This document shows, in pieces, positions 1 to 6,152 of a DNA stretch of 15,523 nucleotides (position 1 is its first letter; the number at the start of each line of letters is the position of its first letter). The position numbers and the translations under genes were made by a program. Source of the stretch: Lachnospiraceae bacterium UBA4260 (GTDB lineage Bacteria; Bacillota; Clostridia; Lachnospirales; Lachnospiraceae); assembly GCA_002395235.1 (NCBI GenBank), contig DGWK01000017.1:1-15523 (forward strand), written 5' to 3'. The notes beneath the pieces were generated by a model. It saw only the letters and a list, made by a program, of their open reading frames with translations, ran no database searches and was not told the origin of the DNA.

Positions 1-168
1 CGCATGGGGGTGGAGGTTCATTTGCCAATTGGCAGAAAGGGGCAGAATATGGAAGTATGGAAAAAGATCGACCAGATCGACGAGGACGAGCTGACATCAG
101 CGGAGTACGCCTACTACGTCGATACCATGGCAAGAATCCAGAAGAAACTTCTGGAAGTGAGTCAGTGA
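1..168 (+). CDS. 3' end of an unidentified protein gene (partial)
   Basis: This reading frame is open from the left edge to a TGA at 166-168 and gives 55 residues. The visible part is acidic then basic and probably helical, with a segment reading KKIDQIDEDELTSAEY, and it ends in LEVSQ. No catalytic motif or membrane segment is visible, so I do not assign a family. An internal ATG at 49 lies shortly after an AAAGGGG stretch and could start a separate 39-residue protein, but the open frame to the edge makes a truncated longer gene at least as likely. A very strong terminator follows 33 bp after the stop, which supports this being the true end of a transcription unit. Confidence 0.5.
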   Translation, partial: RMGVEVHLPIGRKGQNMEVWKKIDQIDEDELTSAEYAYYVDTMARIQKKLLEVSQ

Positions 169-201
169 GCTGACGGGACCATAACAGGGCTTTTGAAAAA
201 C

Positions 202-256
202 GACCTCCGGGGCAGTTTGTCACAGATCGACAGACTACCCCGGAGGTCTCTTTTTT
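202..256 (+). terminator. Strong intrinsic terminator
   Basis: Arms 202-212 and 238-248 (GACCTCCGGGG against CCCCGGAGGTC) pair perfectly. The stem continues inward with AGTTTGTC against GACAGACT, one G-U pair, around a small loop. It is followed by TCTTTTTT ending at 256. It terminates the gene ending at 168. Its right arm closely resembles sequence at the purF 3' end (see findings). Confidence 0.93.
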
Positions 257-271
257 GATAGTTATTTATTC

Positions 272-300
272 TTCACAAGGATTTGGGCGGGACGTATCAT
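272..300 (+). promoter_or_regulatory. Probable sigma-A promoter for the 358-822 gene
   Basis: TTCACA at 272-277 and TATCAT at 295-300 are separated by exactly 17 bp, each one base off consensus. The site lies just after the terminator and about 58 bp before the next start codon. Confidence 0.6.
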
Positions 301-357
301 TAATAACGGATCTTCAGAAGCATTTTTCATGCAGTCAGTGAAACGGGAGGCAGCACG

Positions 358-822
358 GTGAGGGAAACAGCAGTATACAAATATCGTATATTTGCGCTGT
401 TTCTGATCGCTGCGGCTTTGCTACATGAAACGCATCTGGGGCTTTCTGAAATAACAAATATCGGAAGATGCTATCGACAGGTGCATCAGTGTATCTCGGA
501 TGACTTTGCTTCCTCAGAAGTATCGGATCACAGCACAGCTGATACGATTGAGTGTGTCGAAAACGCGATTGTTCTCGATGCATGCACCCGGGAATTATTA
601 GACTCCTCACAAAATCGGGTCCTGAACGAAATTTACCGGAGTATGGCCGGAAGGAAAAAAGAGGCGGGCACTGCGTTTCGCCATTTCCCTCTGGCTGCAC
701 TCGTTTTTGATCCGGCTGCAGCGGTGGGAATGCGTCTTTTCAGCAGGTCCTTTTTCCCATGTCCCGCAAGGGAGCTGCTGCTTATTCTTGAGTACATCCA
801 CAAAATGGACGGCAAAAAATAA
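358..822 (+). CDS. Putative exported protein of unknown function (154 aa)
   Basis: The GTG start has a GGGAGG ribosome site at 345-350 with 7-nt spacing. Residues 1-24 are a short basic stretch (YKYR) followed by a hydrophobic core (IFALFLIAAALL), consistent with a signal peptide or membrane anchor. The rest contains five cysteines (about residues 38, 45, 66, 76 and 135), a mildly hydrophobic patch near 112-125 and a basic tail ending YIHKMDGKK. I do not recognise the family. The tail recalls small exported proteins of Lachnospiraceae, but that is only an impression. It has its own promoter candidate upstream and a small terminator downstream, so it appears monocistronic. A codon-bias test would help, because antisense frames of similar length also exist here. 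Confidence 0.6.
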   Translation: MRETAVYKYRIFALFLIAAALLHETHLGLSEITNIGRCYRQVHQCISDDFASSEVSDHSTADTIECVENAIVLDACTRELLDSSQNRVLNEIYRSMAGRKKEAGTAFRHFPLAALVFDPAAAVGMRLFSRSFFPCPARELLLILEYIHKMDGKK

Positions 823-841
823 TTTCTGACTGACTGATTTC

Positions 842-866
842 AGGTCCGGAACGCCGGGCTTTATTT
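842..866 (+). terminator. Small intrinsic terminator after the exported-protein gene
   Basis: GTCCGG (844-849) pairs with CCGGGC (854-859) around an AACG loop, with weak extension to 842/861. A TTATTT tract follows. It sits 20 bp after the stop at 822. The T-tract is interrupted, so efficiency is uncertain. Confidence 0.5.
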
Positions 867-870
867 GCAT

Positions 871-900
871 ACCTTTTTTTTAGCATGATCGAAAAAAGGT
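871..900 (+). repeat. AT-rich inverted repeat
   Basis: ACCTTTTTT at 871-879 is the reverse complement of AAAAAAGGT at 892-900, with a loop of 12. It could act as a second weak transcription barrier or be incidental. Confidence 0.35.
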
Positions 901-942
901 GCTGTCTCAGGTGATGGTTTATTCACTGTTGTGAGCGGCAAT

Positions 943-963
943 GAGGCCCGCTTTGCGGGCCTC
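943..963. other. GC-rich perfect hairpin without a T-tract
   Basis: GAGGCCCGC (943-951) and GCGGGCCTC (955-963) pair perfectly around a TTT loop. Neither side has a following T run (GAATAAAAG on the plus strand), so it is not a standard terminator. It lies about 63 bp before the start of the first small membrane protein and could be a leader structure or a protein site. Confidence 0.5.
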
Positions 964-1026
964 GAATAAAAGAATTTGAGTAAAGAATATAAACAAAGAA
1001 TTCGGTTAAAGAACAGGAGATTAGTT

Positions 1027-1173
1027 ATGAAAGATATTTTTACCTATATTGTCATCGCTTTTATGGGAATCGTGGGAGGAGGCGCCTCCCTTTACATTCT
1101 GATTTCTCTTCCGGTTATGCTGGCCTGGAAACTGCAGAGGAAAATAAGATACGGCATCAGCATGTTTGCATGA
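1027..1173 (+). CDS. Small single-pass membrane protein (48 aa)
   Basis: The ATG at 1027 has AGGAGA at 1015-1020 with 6-nt spacing. A TTG at 976 in the same frame has no good ribosome site, so the shorter form is chosen. Residues 5-33 are strongly hydrophobic with a GGG turn, then a basic segment (KLQRKIRYG) follows, giving one or two membrane passes with a positive cytoplasmic tail. The next gene starts 16 bp after this stop with its own AGGAGG, so the two form a pair. No family is recognised; a subunit or regulator of a membrane complex is possible but unproven. Confidence 0.6.
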   Translation: MKDIFTYIVIAFMGIVGGGASLYILISLPVMLAWKLQRKIRYGISMFA

Positions 1174-1188
1174 GGAGGGATAACAGGG

Positions 1189-1278
1189 ATGAATTCGTTA
1201 TTAGCAACCGGTACAGTAATTGTTCTCACGATATTGTTCCTGGCAGCCGGAATATGGGTGTGGCATTCAGAAAATTAG
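1189..1278 (+). CDS. Very small membrane protein (29 aa)
   Basis: The ATG at 1189 is preceded by an AGGAGG site at 1173-1178 and ends at TAG 1276-1278. The peptide is almost entirely one transmembrane helix (TGTVIVLTILFLAAGIWVW) with a short HSEN tail. Size and layout recall accessory peptides such as KdpF, but no kdp genes are nearby and similarity is only in size and hydrophobicity. It pairs with the 48-aa membrane protein just upstream, and a strong terminator follows 20 bp after the stop. A full ribosome site, tight spacing and the terminator together make a real gene likely. Confidence 0.55.
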   Translation: MNSLLATGTVIVLTILFLAAGIWVWHSEN

Positions 1279-1298
1279 AGAAGGAAAGCGGACACCCC

Positions 1299-1330
1299 GG
1301 AGGCCTCTATTCTGGAGGCCTCTTTTTTTT
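1299..1330 (+). terminator. Intrinsic terminator of the small-protein operon
   Basis: GAGGCCTC (1300-1307) pairs with GAGGCCTC (1315-1322) around a 7-base loop, followed by eight T at 1323-1330. This is a canonical rho-independent terminator 20 bp after the 29-aa gene. Confidence 0.92.
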
Positions 1331-1393
1331 GAGGATAAACAACCTCGGAGGTACAATTTTCTGATATAATCATCCTGTTTCAGGAGGATTATT

Positions 1394-1901
1394 ATGTTTG
1401 CGGATTATCATGTACATACATATTACAGCGATGATTCCGAGTATCTCATGGAAGAGGTCATAAAAGACGCCATTTCTCTGGGGCTGGAGGAAATCTGCTT
1501 TACGGATCATGTGGATTACGGCATCAAGCGCGACTGGGACGACGCGCGCGGCATGCTCTACCGCCGGGGAGGTCCCGGAGAGCCGGAGCGCATGCCCGTG
1601 GCGAACGTGGATTATCCCCGCTACGCGGCCGAGATTGAGGCTCTGAGGTCAATATACAGAGACCGGATCACGATCAAAATGGGAATGGAATTCGGTATGC
1701 AGACGCATACGATTCCGCAATATGAGAAGCTTGCAACTGTATCGTGAGCTCGGCGGACGGATTCTGACGATCGGGAGCGACAGCCACCGGAAGGAGCATC
1801 TGGGAGCCTTTATAAAGGACACGATGGAAGAGGCAAAGAAGCTGGGATTTGAAGAGATCTATACGTTTGACCGGATGTGCCCGATCCCTCATAAACTGTA
1901 A
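1394..1901 (+). pseudogene. hisK: Broken hisK copy (PHP histidinol phosphatase), internal deletion and frameshift
   Basis: The first 113 codons (1394-1732) closely match the intact gene at 5080, including DYHVHT (metal ligands), FTDHVD and the MEFG glutamate. After EKL the sequence jumps to the region for residues 229-283 (LYRELGG, then IGSDSHRKEH) in a different frame, ending at TAA 1899-1901. Compared with the intact copy, 344 nt are missing; 344 is not a multiple of three, so the upstream frame stops at 1745-1747. The lost segment holds the SVHQVED and GHLDL histidines, so no active enzyme is expected. An AGGAGG site (1382-1387) and a TATAAT (1365-1370) remain upstream. A 117-aa N-terminal fragment could still be translated. 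Confidence 0.9.
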
Positions 1902-1959
1902 TCGGGCTATTTGCATGGTGGACTCGTGTGCGGAAAGAAAGATGCTGCCGAAAGGCAGT

Positions 1960-2024
1960 AATGTGTCACGGGGACGTATCAGCTGACACAAAATGTGTCA
2001 GCTGATACGTCCCCGTGACACATT
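1960..2024. repeat. Perfect 31-bp inverted repeat with 3-nt loop (REP/MITE-like)
   Basis: Positions 1960-1990 and 1994-2024 are exact reverse complements around AAA. The outer part reads AATGTGTCACGGGGACG. From memory, such TGTGTCACGGGGACG palindromes recur in clostridial genomes and are associated with REP-associated tyrosine transposases; none is encoded here. On the plus strand the 3' side continues CTCAAAAAAA, not a T-tract, so a terminator role is unlikely. Minus-strand transcripts would have a T7 tract on the wrong side. The rest of 1902-2196 holds only a possible -10 (TATAAT, 2110-2115, poor -35). Confidence 0.85.
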
Positions 2025-2196
2025 CTCAAAAAAATTGGTGTGAGACACGACCGATCGGAGAGCAGGAGAGTGGTTTCATTCTTCCATTTTAAAAACAGCG
2101 ATAGTGTTCTATAATATGTCAGTTGCGTATACTCTTTTTCAAAAGATTGACAGGCTATAGACGCGGAAGCGAAAAGTGAGGGAAGGAAAACCACAA

Positions 2197-2823
2197 ATGG
2201 ACGAATCAAAAAAGAGACTGATCATGTGTATTACGGGAGTATTTTTGTCCGGTGTTGCAGCGGGGATATTCGGCTTCACGGCGTTCGGCATGGACCCCTT
2301 TCAGGTCTTTGCTCATGGCTTGTGGGGGCTCACTCCGATTTCCTTCGGCACTTTCTATGTAATACTGAACGGAATCCTGCTTGCCTTTATGTTCTTCTTC
2401 AACAGGCGCATGATCGGGCTCGGAACCATCATCAATCTGTTCCTTTTGGGCTATGTGGTGGAGTACACAGGCGTACTCCTGGAAAGGGTCTTTCCTTCCC
2501 CGGCAGTCGCTTTGAGAGTCGTCCTGATGATCGCAGCGCTGATTCTGGCGTCTCTCGCGGCTTCTCTGTATTTTGTCGCGGATATGGGAGTCTCGGCCTA
2601 TGACTGGATCGCACTGACGATCTCTGACCGGAAAGGATGGGCGTTCCGAATCGTCCGCATTGCTACGGATTTCATCTGCGTCCTAACAGGGGGCCTTTTG
2701 GGGGCGAAAGTGGGGATCGGCACGGTACTGACCGCGTTTTGTATGGGGCCGATCATCCAGTTCTTCAATGAGAAGATCTCGACGCCGCTTAGGTACGGTA
2801 TGTCGGCGGATAAGAACCCGTGA
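2197..2823 (+). CDS. yczE: YczE/YitT-like integral membrane protein
   Basis: The 208-residue protein has about six hydrophobic segments (roughly 8-28, 48-68, 74-96, 105-127, 154-172 and 174-192). It resembles the YczE group of predicted membrane proteins: a GMDPFQVFAHG motif after the first helix and a later DMGVSAYDWIAL motif are typical. Function is not established for the family; transport is often assumed. The ATG at 2197 follows a GGAAGGA site with sensible spacing. An in-frame GTG at 2176 would include that ribosome site, so it is rejected. The TGA stop (2821-2823) lies inside a CGTGACACAAA repeat related to the 1960-2024 palindrome, so the C-terminus may have been altered by that repeat. 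Confidence 0.85.
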   Translation: MDESKKRLIMCITGVFLSGVAAGIFGFTAFGMDPFQVFAHGLWGLTPISFGTFYVILNGILLAFMFFFNRRMIGLGTIINLFLLGYVVEYTGVLLERVFPSPAVALRVVLMIAALILASLAASLYFVADMGVSAYDWIALTISDRKGWAFRIVRIATDFICVLTGGLLGAKVGIGTVLTAFCMGPIIQFFNEKISTPLRYGMSADKNP

Positions 2824-2841
2824 CACAAAACGTGACACAAA
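2819..2841 (+). repeat. Direct repeat CGTGACACAAA x2 (palindrome fragments)
   Basis: CGTGACACAAA occurs at 2819-2829 and 2831-2841. CCGTGACACA also forms the end of the 1960-2024 palindrome (right arm 2013-2022). A degenerate GTTACACA follows at 2846-2853. These look like decayed copies of the same element, placing related sequence on both sides of yczE. Confidence 0.55.
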
Positions 2842-2855
2842 CCCTGTTACACACA

Positions 2856-2883
2856 CAACCCCCGGCAGATCTGCCGGGGGTTG
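2856..2883. terminator. Bidirectional hairpin between convergent yczE and araC genes
   Basis: A perfect 28-bp palindrome (CAACCCCCGGCAGA and its complement) lies between the plus-strand stop at 2823 and the minus-strand stop at 2888. The following tracts are weak (CGCTTTAA on plus, TGTGTGTAAC on minus). The stem is very stable and correctly placed to end both transcripts. Confidence 0.7.
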
Positions 2884-2887
2884 CGCT

Positions 2888-3787
2888 TTAATGCGACAGT
2901 CCCTTGTTTTTCCGGAATTCTTTCGGTGTGGTCCCCTTCATCTCCCGGAAGGTCTTTGTAAAATAGCTGATATCCTGAAATCCGCATTCTGCCGCGATTT
3001 CCGCAATGGATGTCTGAGTTGTGGATAGACGCTCCGCAGCCCGTTCAATGCGGTATTCCCGGAGAAACCGGACAGGAGTTGTTCCAATGGTCGCCCGAAA
3101 GCACCGCAGGCATTCGCTCTCGCTGATGGAAGCACTCCCGGAAATGTCGGCGGTGCTTATGGCTTCTCCATAGTTGCCAGTGATGAATTGCAGCATCCGT
3201 TTGATCCGCTCACTGTCGCGCAGCTGCTTGGGAGAGATATCGGGATGCATGGATTCAAGATGGTCAGCGATCAGGGCTGCGGCACAGGACAGCATGTATC
3301 GGACCTTCAGGTCAAAAAATACCGACTCCTGCACGCATGCCTGCCACGCCTCTTCCAGAGAATCCAGGACATCCTTATGCCATGAGACAGTTTTGTCGAG
3401 CCTCATGCCGGCAAAGCGCTTGTTCTGCACGATCGGCAAAATATAGTTTTGATTAAAGGAGCTCTCCGCACTGCCTCCGATCAGACGGGGATGAAAAACC
3501 AATGAATGCAGACGGCAATCGTTCGGAAACAATGCCTGACAGCTATGAAGCACGGAAGTATTGACGAAGAAGCCGTCACCGGCAGCCAGATCAAACTGCT
3601 CACTGCCGATCACAACGTGGATCGAGCCTTTCGTGACAATAGCGGCCTCCAATTCATTGTGCCAGTGCCAGGGGACTTCCTCTTTGGACAGATCATCGTA
3701 ATAACAGGCACATGGAAAAGCGGAAGTTCCGTGCTGAACCTGCTCGCGGAAGTACCCGTCTACAGTCGTATGACAAGGTGAAAGCAT
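2888..3787 (-). CDS. AraC-family transcriptional regulator with cupin sensor domain
   Basis: The 299-residue protein has a cupin-type ligand-binding domain at about 15-110 (PWHWHNELE metal/ligand motif near 39-47, then GDGFFVNTSVLH). The C-terminal two-helix-turn-helix AraC/XylS DNA-binding domain spans about 193-295 and ends with IAEIAAECGFQDISYFTKTF and GTTPKEFRK, the usual second HTH. The start at 3787 has an AGGAGG with 7-nt spacing on the minus strand. It is divergent from the MFS-hisK operon across 142 bp, the standard layout for a local AraC activator sensing a sugar-like or small organic effector. The effector cannot be read from the sequence. The second helix of HTH1 looks unusual (SASISESECLRCF), but length and domain order are normal. 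Confidence 0.93.
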   Translation of the reverse strand: MLSPCHTTVDGYFREQVQHGTSAFPCACYYDDLSKEEVPWHWHNELEAAIVTKGSIHVVIGSEQFDLAAGDGFFVNTSVLHSCQALFPNDCRLHSLVFHPRLIGGSAESSFNQNYILPIVQNKRFAGMRLDKTVSWHKDVLDSLEEAWQACVQESVFFDLKVRYMLSCAAALIADHLESMHPDISPKQLRDSERIKRMLQFITGNYGEAISTADISGSASISESECLRCFRATIGTTPVRFLREYRIERAAERLSTTQTSIAEIAAECGFQDISYFTKTFREMKGTTPKEFRKNKGLSH

Positions 3788-3868
3788 ATCATTTCCTCCT
3801 GCCTTTTTGCTTTTGAAGGTTTTCTTATAAAGATCAGGGGGTTTATTCCTACTTTGAAAGGATGTGTG

Positions 3869-3881
3869 ATGATATAATCAT
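3869..3881 (+). promoter_or_regulatory. -10 region and small palindrome before the MFS-hisK operon
   Basis: ATGATATAATCAT contains TATAAT at 3873-3878 inside an ATGAT/ATCAT dyad. No good -35 lies at 16-18 bp (TTGAAA at 3854-3859 is only 13 bp away), which fits an activator-dependent promoter. The same TGATATAATCAT occurs at 1362-1373 before the broken hisK. Confidence 0.45.
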
Positions 3882-3929
3882 ACCATCTTCGGAAGGATCC
3901 CGAAAACACTTTTTGAGGAGGCAGACAAC

Positions 3930-5075
3930 TTGGTCCATATTCTTCTCGCAATTATCTACCTGGCATTTATCAGCCTTGGCCTTCCGGATTCCCTGCTGGG
4001 AGCCGCATGGCCGACAATGCACCAATATTTTGACGTTCCGATCTCCTATGCCGGATGGATCTCCATGATCATCGCGGCGTGCACGATCGTCTCCAGTCTG
4101 CTCAGCGACCGCCTGACGAGAAGACTCGGCGCCGGGCGGGTGACGACGATCAGTGTGGGAATGACAGCCGCCGCCCTGTTTGGGTTCTCCGTATCGCATG
4201 CCTACTGGATGCTTCTTTTGTGGGCTGTTCCGTATGGCCTCGGCGCGGGCAGTGTGGACGCGGCGCTGAACAATTATGTCGCGCTGCACTACGAGAGCCG
4301 CCATATGAGCTGGCTGCATTGTTTCTGGGGCGTCGGCGCTTCCATCGGACCCGCCATCATGGGCGCTGCGATCACGAGAGGTATGGGATGGAGCGGCGGA
4401 TATCGAATTATCAGTGTTTTGCAAGTCGTTCTTACTGCTATACTGGTGCTGAGCCTGCCGCTGTGGAAGAGCCGGAGTGACTCCGTGAAAGCAGAAGCAG
4501 GAAAGCCTCTGTCTCTCGGGCAGATCATTGGAATCCCGGGCGTAAAGTCCGTTATGGCATGCTTTTTCTGCTATTGCGCTTTGGAGCAGACCGCCGGCCT
4601 GTGGGCCAGTACTTTTCTGGTGCTGCGATGGGGCGTCACCGCGGAACAGGCTGCAACGCTTGCCGGGCTTTTCTATTTTGGCATCACTGCGGGACGGGCT
4701 GTCAGCGGATTCGCAACTTTCAGGTTCGATGACAAGCAGATGGTCCGCATCGGACAAGGCATCTTGCTTGCGGGCATTGTCCTTCTGATCCTGCCCATCG
4801 GCCGGTTGACAGCCATGATCGGGTTTTTTGCCATCGGCGTGGGCTGCGCACCGGTCTATCCGAGTCTGATCCACTCGACGCCGGAGCACTTTGGAGCGGA
4901 CAAATCCCAGGCCGTCATCGGCGTGCAGATGGCGAGCGCCTATCTGGGAACCTGCCTGATGCCGCCGCTGTTTGGCGTAATCGCAGCCGCTCTGTCCGTT
5001 CGGCTGATGCCGGTTTTCCTGTTGATACTGTTGACAGTTATGTTCATCACCCACGAACAGCTTAACAGGAGGTAG
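3930..5075 (+). CDS. MFS transporter (12-TM, sugar-permease-like)
   Basis: The 381-residue protein has the length and hydrophobic pattern of a 12-helix major facilitator. The loop between helices 2 and 3 carries SDRLTRRLGAGR, matching the MFS motif A pattern (DxxGRR-type), and a charged central loop near 185-200 (WKSRSDSVKAEAGK) separates the halves. It resembles the fucose-permease-like MFS group, but the substrate is not readable. The start is TTG at 3930, chosen because GAGGAGG lies at 3914-3920 with good spacing and no ATG or GTG fits. The stop is 4 bp before hisK, whose ribosome site lies inside the end of this gene, so the two are co-transcribed and likely translationally coupled. AraC at 2888-3787 is the probable regulator. 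Confidence 0.9.
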   Translation: MVHILLAIIYLAFISLGLPDSLLGAAWPTMHQYFDVPISYAGWISMIIAACTIVSSLLSDRLTRRLGAGRVTTISVGMTAAALFGFSVSHAYWMLLLWAVPYGLGAGSVDAALNNYVALHYESRHMSWLHCFWGVGASIGPAIMGAAITRGMGWSGGYRIISVLQVVLTAILVLSLPLWKSRSDSVKAEAGKPLSLGQIIGIPGVKSVMACFFCYCALEQTAGLWASTFLVLRWGVTAEQAATLAGLFYFGITAGRAVSGFATFRFDDKQMVRIGQGILLAGIVLLILPIGRLTAMIGFFAIGVGCAPVYPSLIHSTPEHFGADKSQAVIGVQMASAYLGTCLMPPLFGVIAAALSVRLMPVFLLILLTVMFITHEQLNRR

Positions 5076-5079
5076 TGAT

Positions 5080-5931
5080 ATGCTTTCAGATTATCATGTA
5101 CATACTTATTACAGCGACGATTCCGAGTACCCCATGGAAGAGGTTGTGAAAGATGCCATCTCCATGGGAATGGAGGAAATCTGCTTTACGGATCACGTGG
5201 ATTACGGGATCAAGCGCGACTGGGACGACCCGTCCGGCATGCTCTATCGCCCGGGCGGCCCCGGAGAGCCGGCGCGCATGCCTCTGGCGAACGTGGATTA
5301 TCCTGCCTATGCTGCTGAGATCGAATCTCTGAGGTCAAAATACAGAGACCGGATCGCGATCAAAATGGGCATGGAATTCGGCATGCAGACGTACACGATT
5401 CCTCAATATGAGAAGTTGTTCTCGTCCTATCCATTTGACTTCATCATCCTTTCCGTGCATCAGGTGGAGGACAAGGAATTCTGGACCCAGGATTTTCAGC
5501 GAGGGCGGACGCAGGAGGAATATAACCTGCGCTACTACGAAGAAATTCTGGCGCTGGTGCAGAAGTATCATCACTACAGTGTCTTGGGACACCTGGATCT
5601 GATCTCCCGATATGACGAAGCCGGCTATTTTCCGTTTGAGAAAATCCGGCCCATCGTCACTGAGATTTTGGAAACGGTCATTGCGAACGGCAAGGGAATC
5701 GAGATCAACACATCCAGCCACCGATATGGGCTGCAGGACCTGACGCCATCCAGGGACATTCTTCGTCTCTACCGTGATCTGGGAGGAAGGATTCTGACGA
5801 TCGGAAGCGACAGCCACCGGAAGGAGCATTTGGGAGCCTATATCCTCGACACAATGGAAGAGGCAAAGAAGCTGGGATTTGAAGAGATTTACACGTTTGA
5901 ACAGATGCAGCCGATCGCGCATAGGCTGTGA
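5080..5931 (+). CDS. hisK: Histidinol-phosphatase, PHP family
   Basis: The 283-residue protein is full length for the HisK/HisJ PHP-type phosphatase (histidinol phosphate to histidinol, histidine biosynthesis, EC 3.1.3.15). Metal-site motifs are all present: DYHVHT (4-9), FTDHVD (36-41), MEFG (Glu99), SVHQVED (His127), GHLDL (His171), EINTSS (208-213) and GSDSH (Asp244, His246). The ATG at 5080 uses an AGGAGG at the very end of the MFS gene. No other his gene is visible, so this copy may work on a different phosphomonoester linked to the MFS substrate; that is inference. A broken near-copy lies at 1394-1901. No clear terminator follows before the next promoter at 5974. Confidence 0.92.
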   Translation: MLSDYHVHTYYSDDSEYPMEEVVKDAISMGMEEICFTDHVDYGIKRDWDDPSGMLYRPGGPGEPARMPLANVDYPAYAAEIESLRSKYRDRIAIKMGMEFGMQTYTIPQYEKLFSSYPFDFIILSVHQVEDKEFWTQDFQRGRTQEEYNLRYYEEILALVQKYHHYSVLGHLDLISRYDEAGYFPFEKIRPIVTEILETVIANGKGIEINTSSHRYGLQDLTPSRDILRLYRDLGGRILTIGSDSHRKEHLGAYILDTMEEAKKLGFEEIYTFEQMQPIAHRL

Positions 5932-5973
5932 CAGCCCGTGTTCATGCAGGAGAATCCGTATAAGTGATGCATG

Positions 5974-6002
5974 TTGACATCGGCAAAGATGCGCGCAATA
6001 AT
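5974..6002 (+). promoter_or_regulatory. Promoter of the PEP/pyruvate-binding protein gene
   Basis: A perfect TTGACA (5974-5979) and AATAAT (5997-6002) are separated by 17 bp. Transcription would start near 6009 and run into the leader hairpin at 6027-6097. Confidence 0.8.
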
Positions 6003-6026
6003 CTAACTATAAATAACGTACTATCC

Positions 6027-6097
6027 AAGCGGCAAGGATGTCGTGATCGGAAAATGCAGAGTTAGTATTTTCTGATGATGACATCCCTGCCGCTTTT
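6027..6097 (+). terminator. Leader hairpin, possible attenuator of the 6153 gene
   Basis: Positions 6027-6042 pair with 6080-6095 (15 of 16, one A-C mismatch). An inner stem, ATCGGAAAAT with ATTTTCTGAT, extends it. A short TTTT (6094-6097) then CGTTT follows. It begins about 18 nt after the predicted start site and 55 nt before the start codon, so it could attenuate transcription, end a short RNA, or stop readthrough from hisK. The T-tract is short. Confidence 0.6.
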
Positions 6098-6152
6098 CGT
6101 TTGCTGATAAGAAGACGGCAAATGACGACAGAACAGAAAGGAGGAAACGCTA

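Noticed and set aside
1189..1278. KdpF subunit of the potassium pump
   Set aside because: Length (29 aa) and hydrophobicity fit, but no kdpA, kdpB or kdpC lies nearby and residue similarity is weak.
1960..2024. Intrinsic terminator
   Set aside because: The palindrome has no T-tract after it on the plus strand and has only a 3-nt loop with very long arms, which fits a repeat element better.
3849..5054. A 401-codon open frame on the minus strand opposite the MFS gene
   Set aside because: It is rich in Gln, His, Arg and Asp in the manner of an antisense shadow, has no ribosome site, and the plus strand encodes a clear 12-helix transporter.
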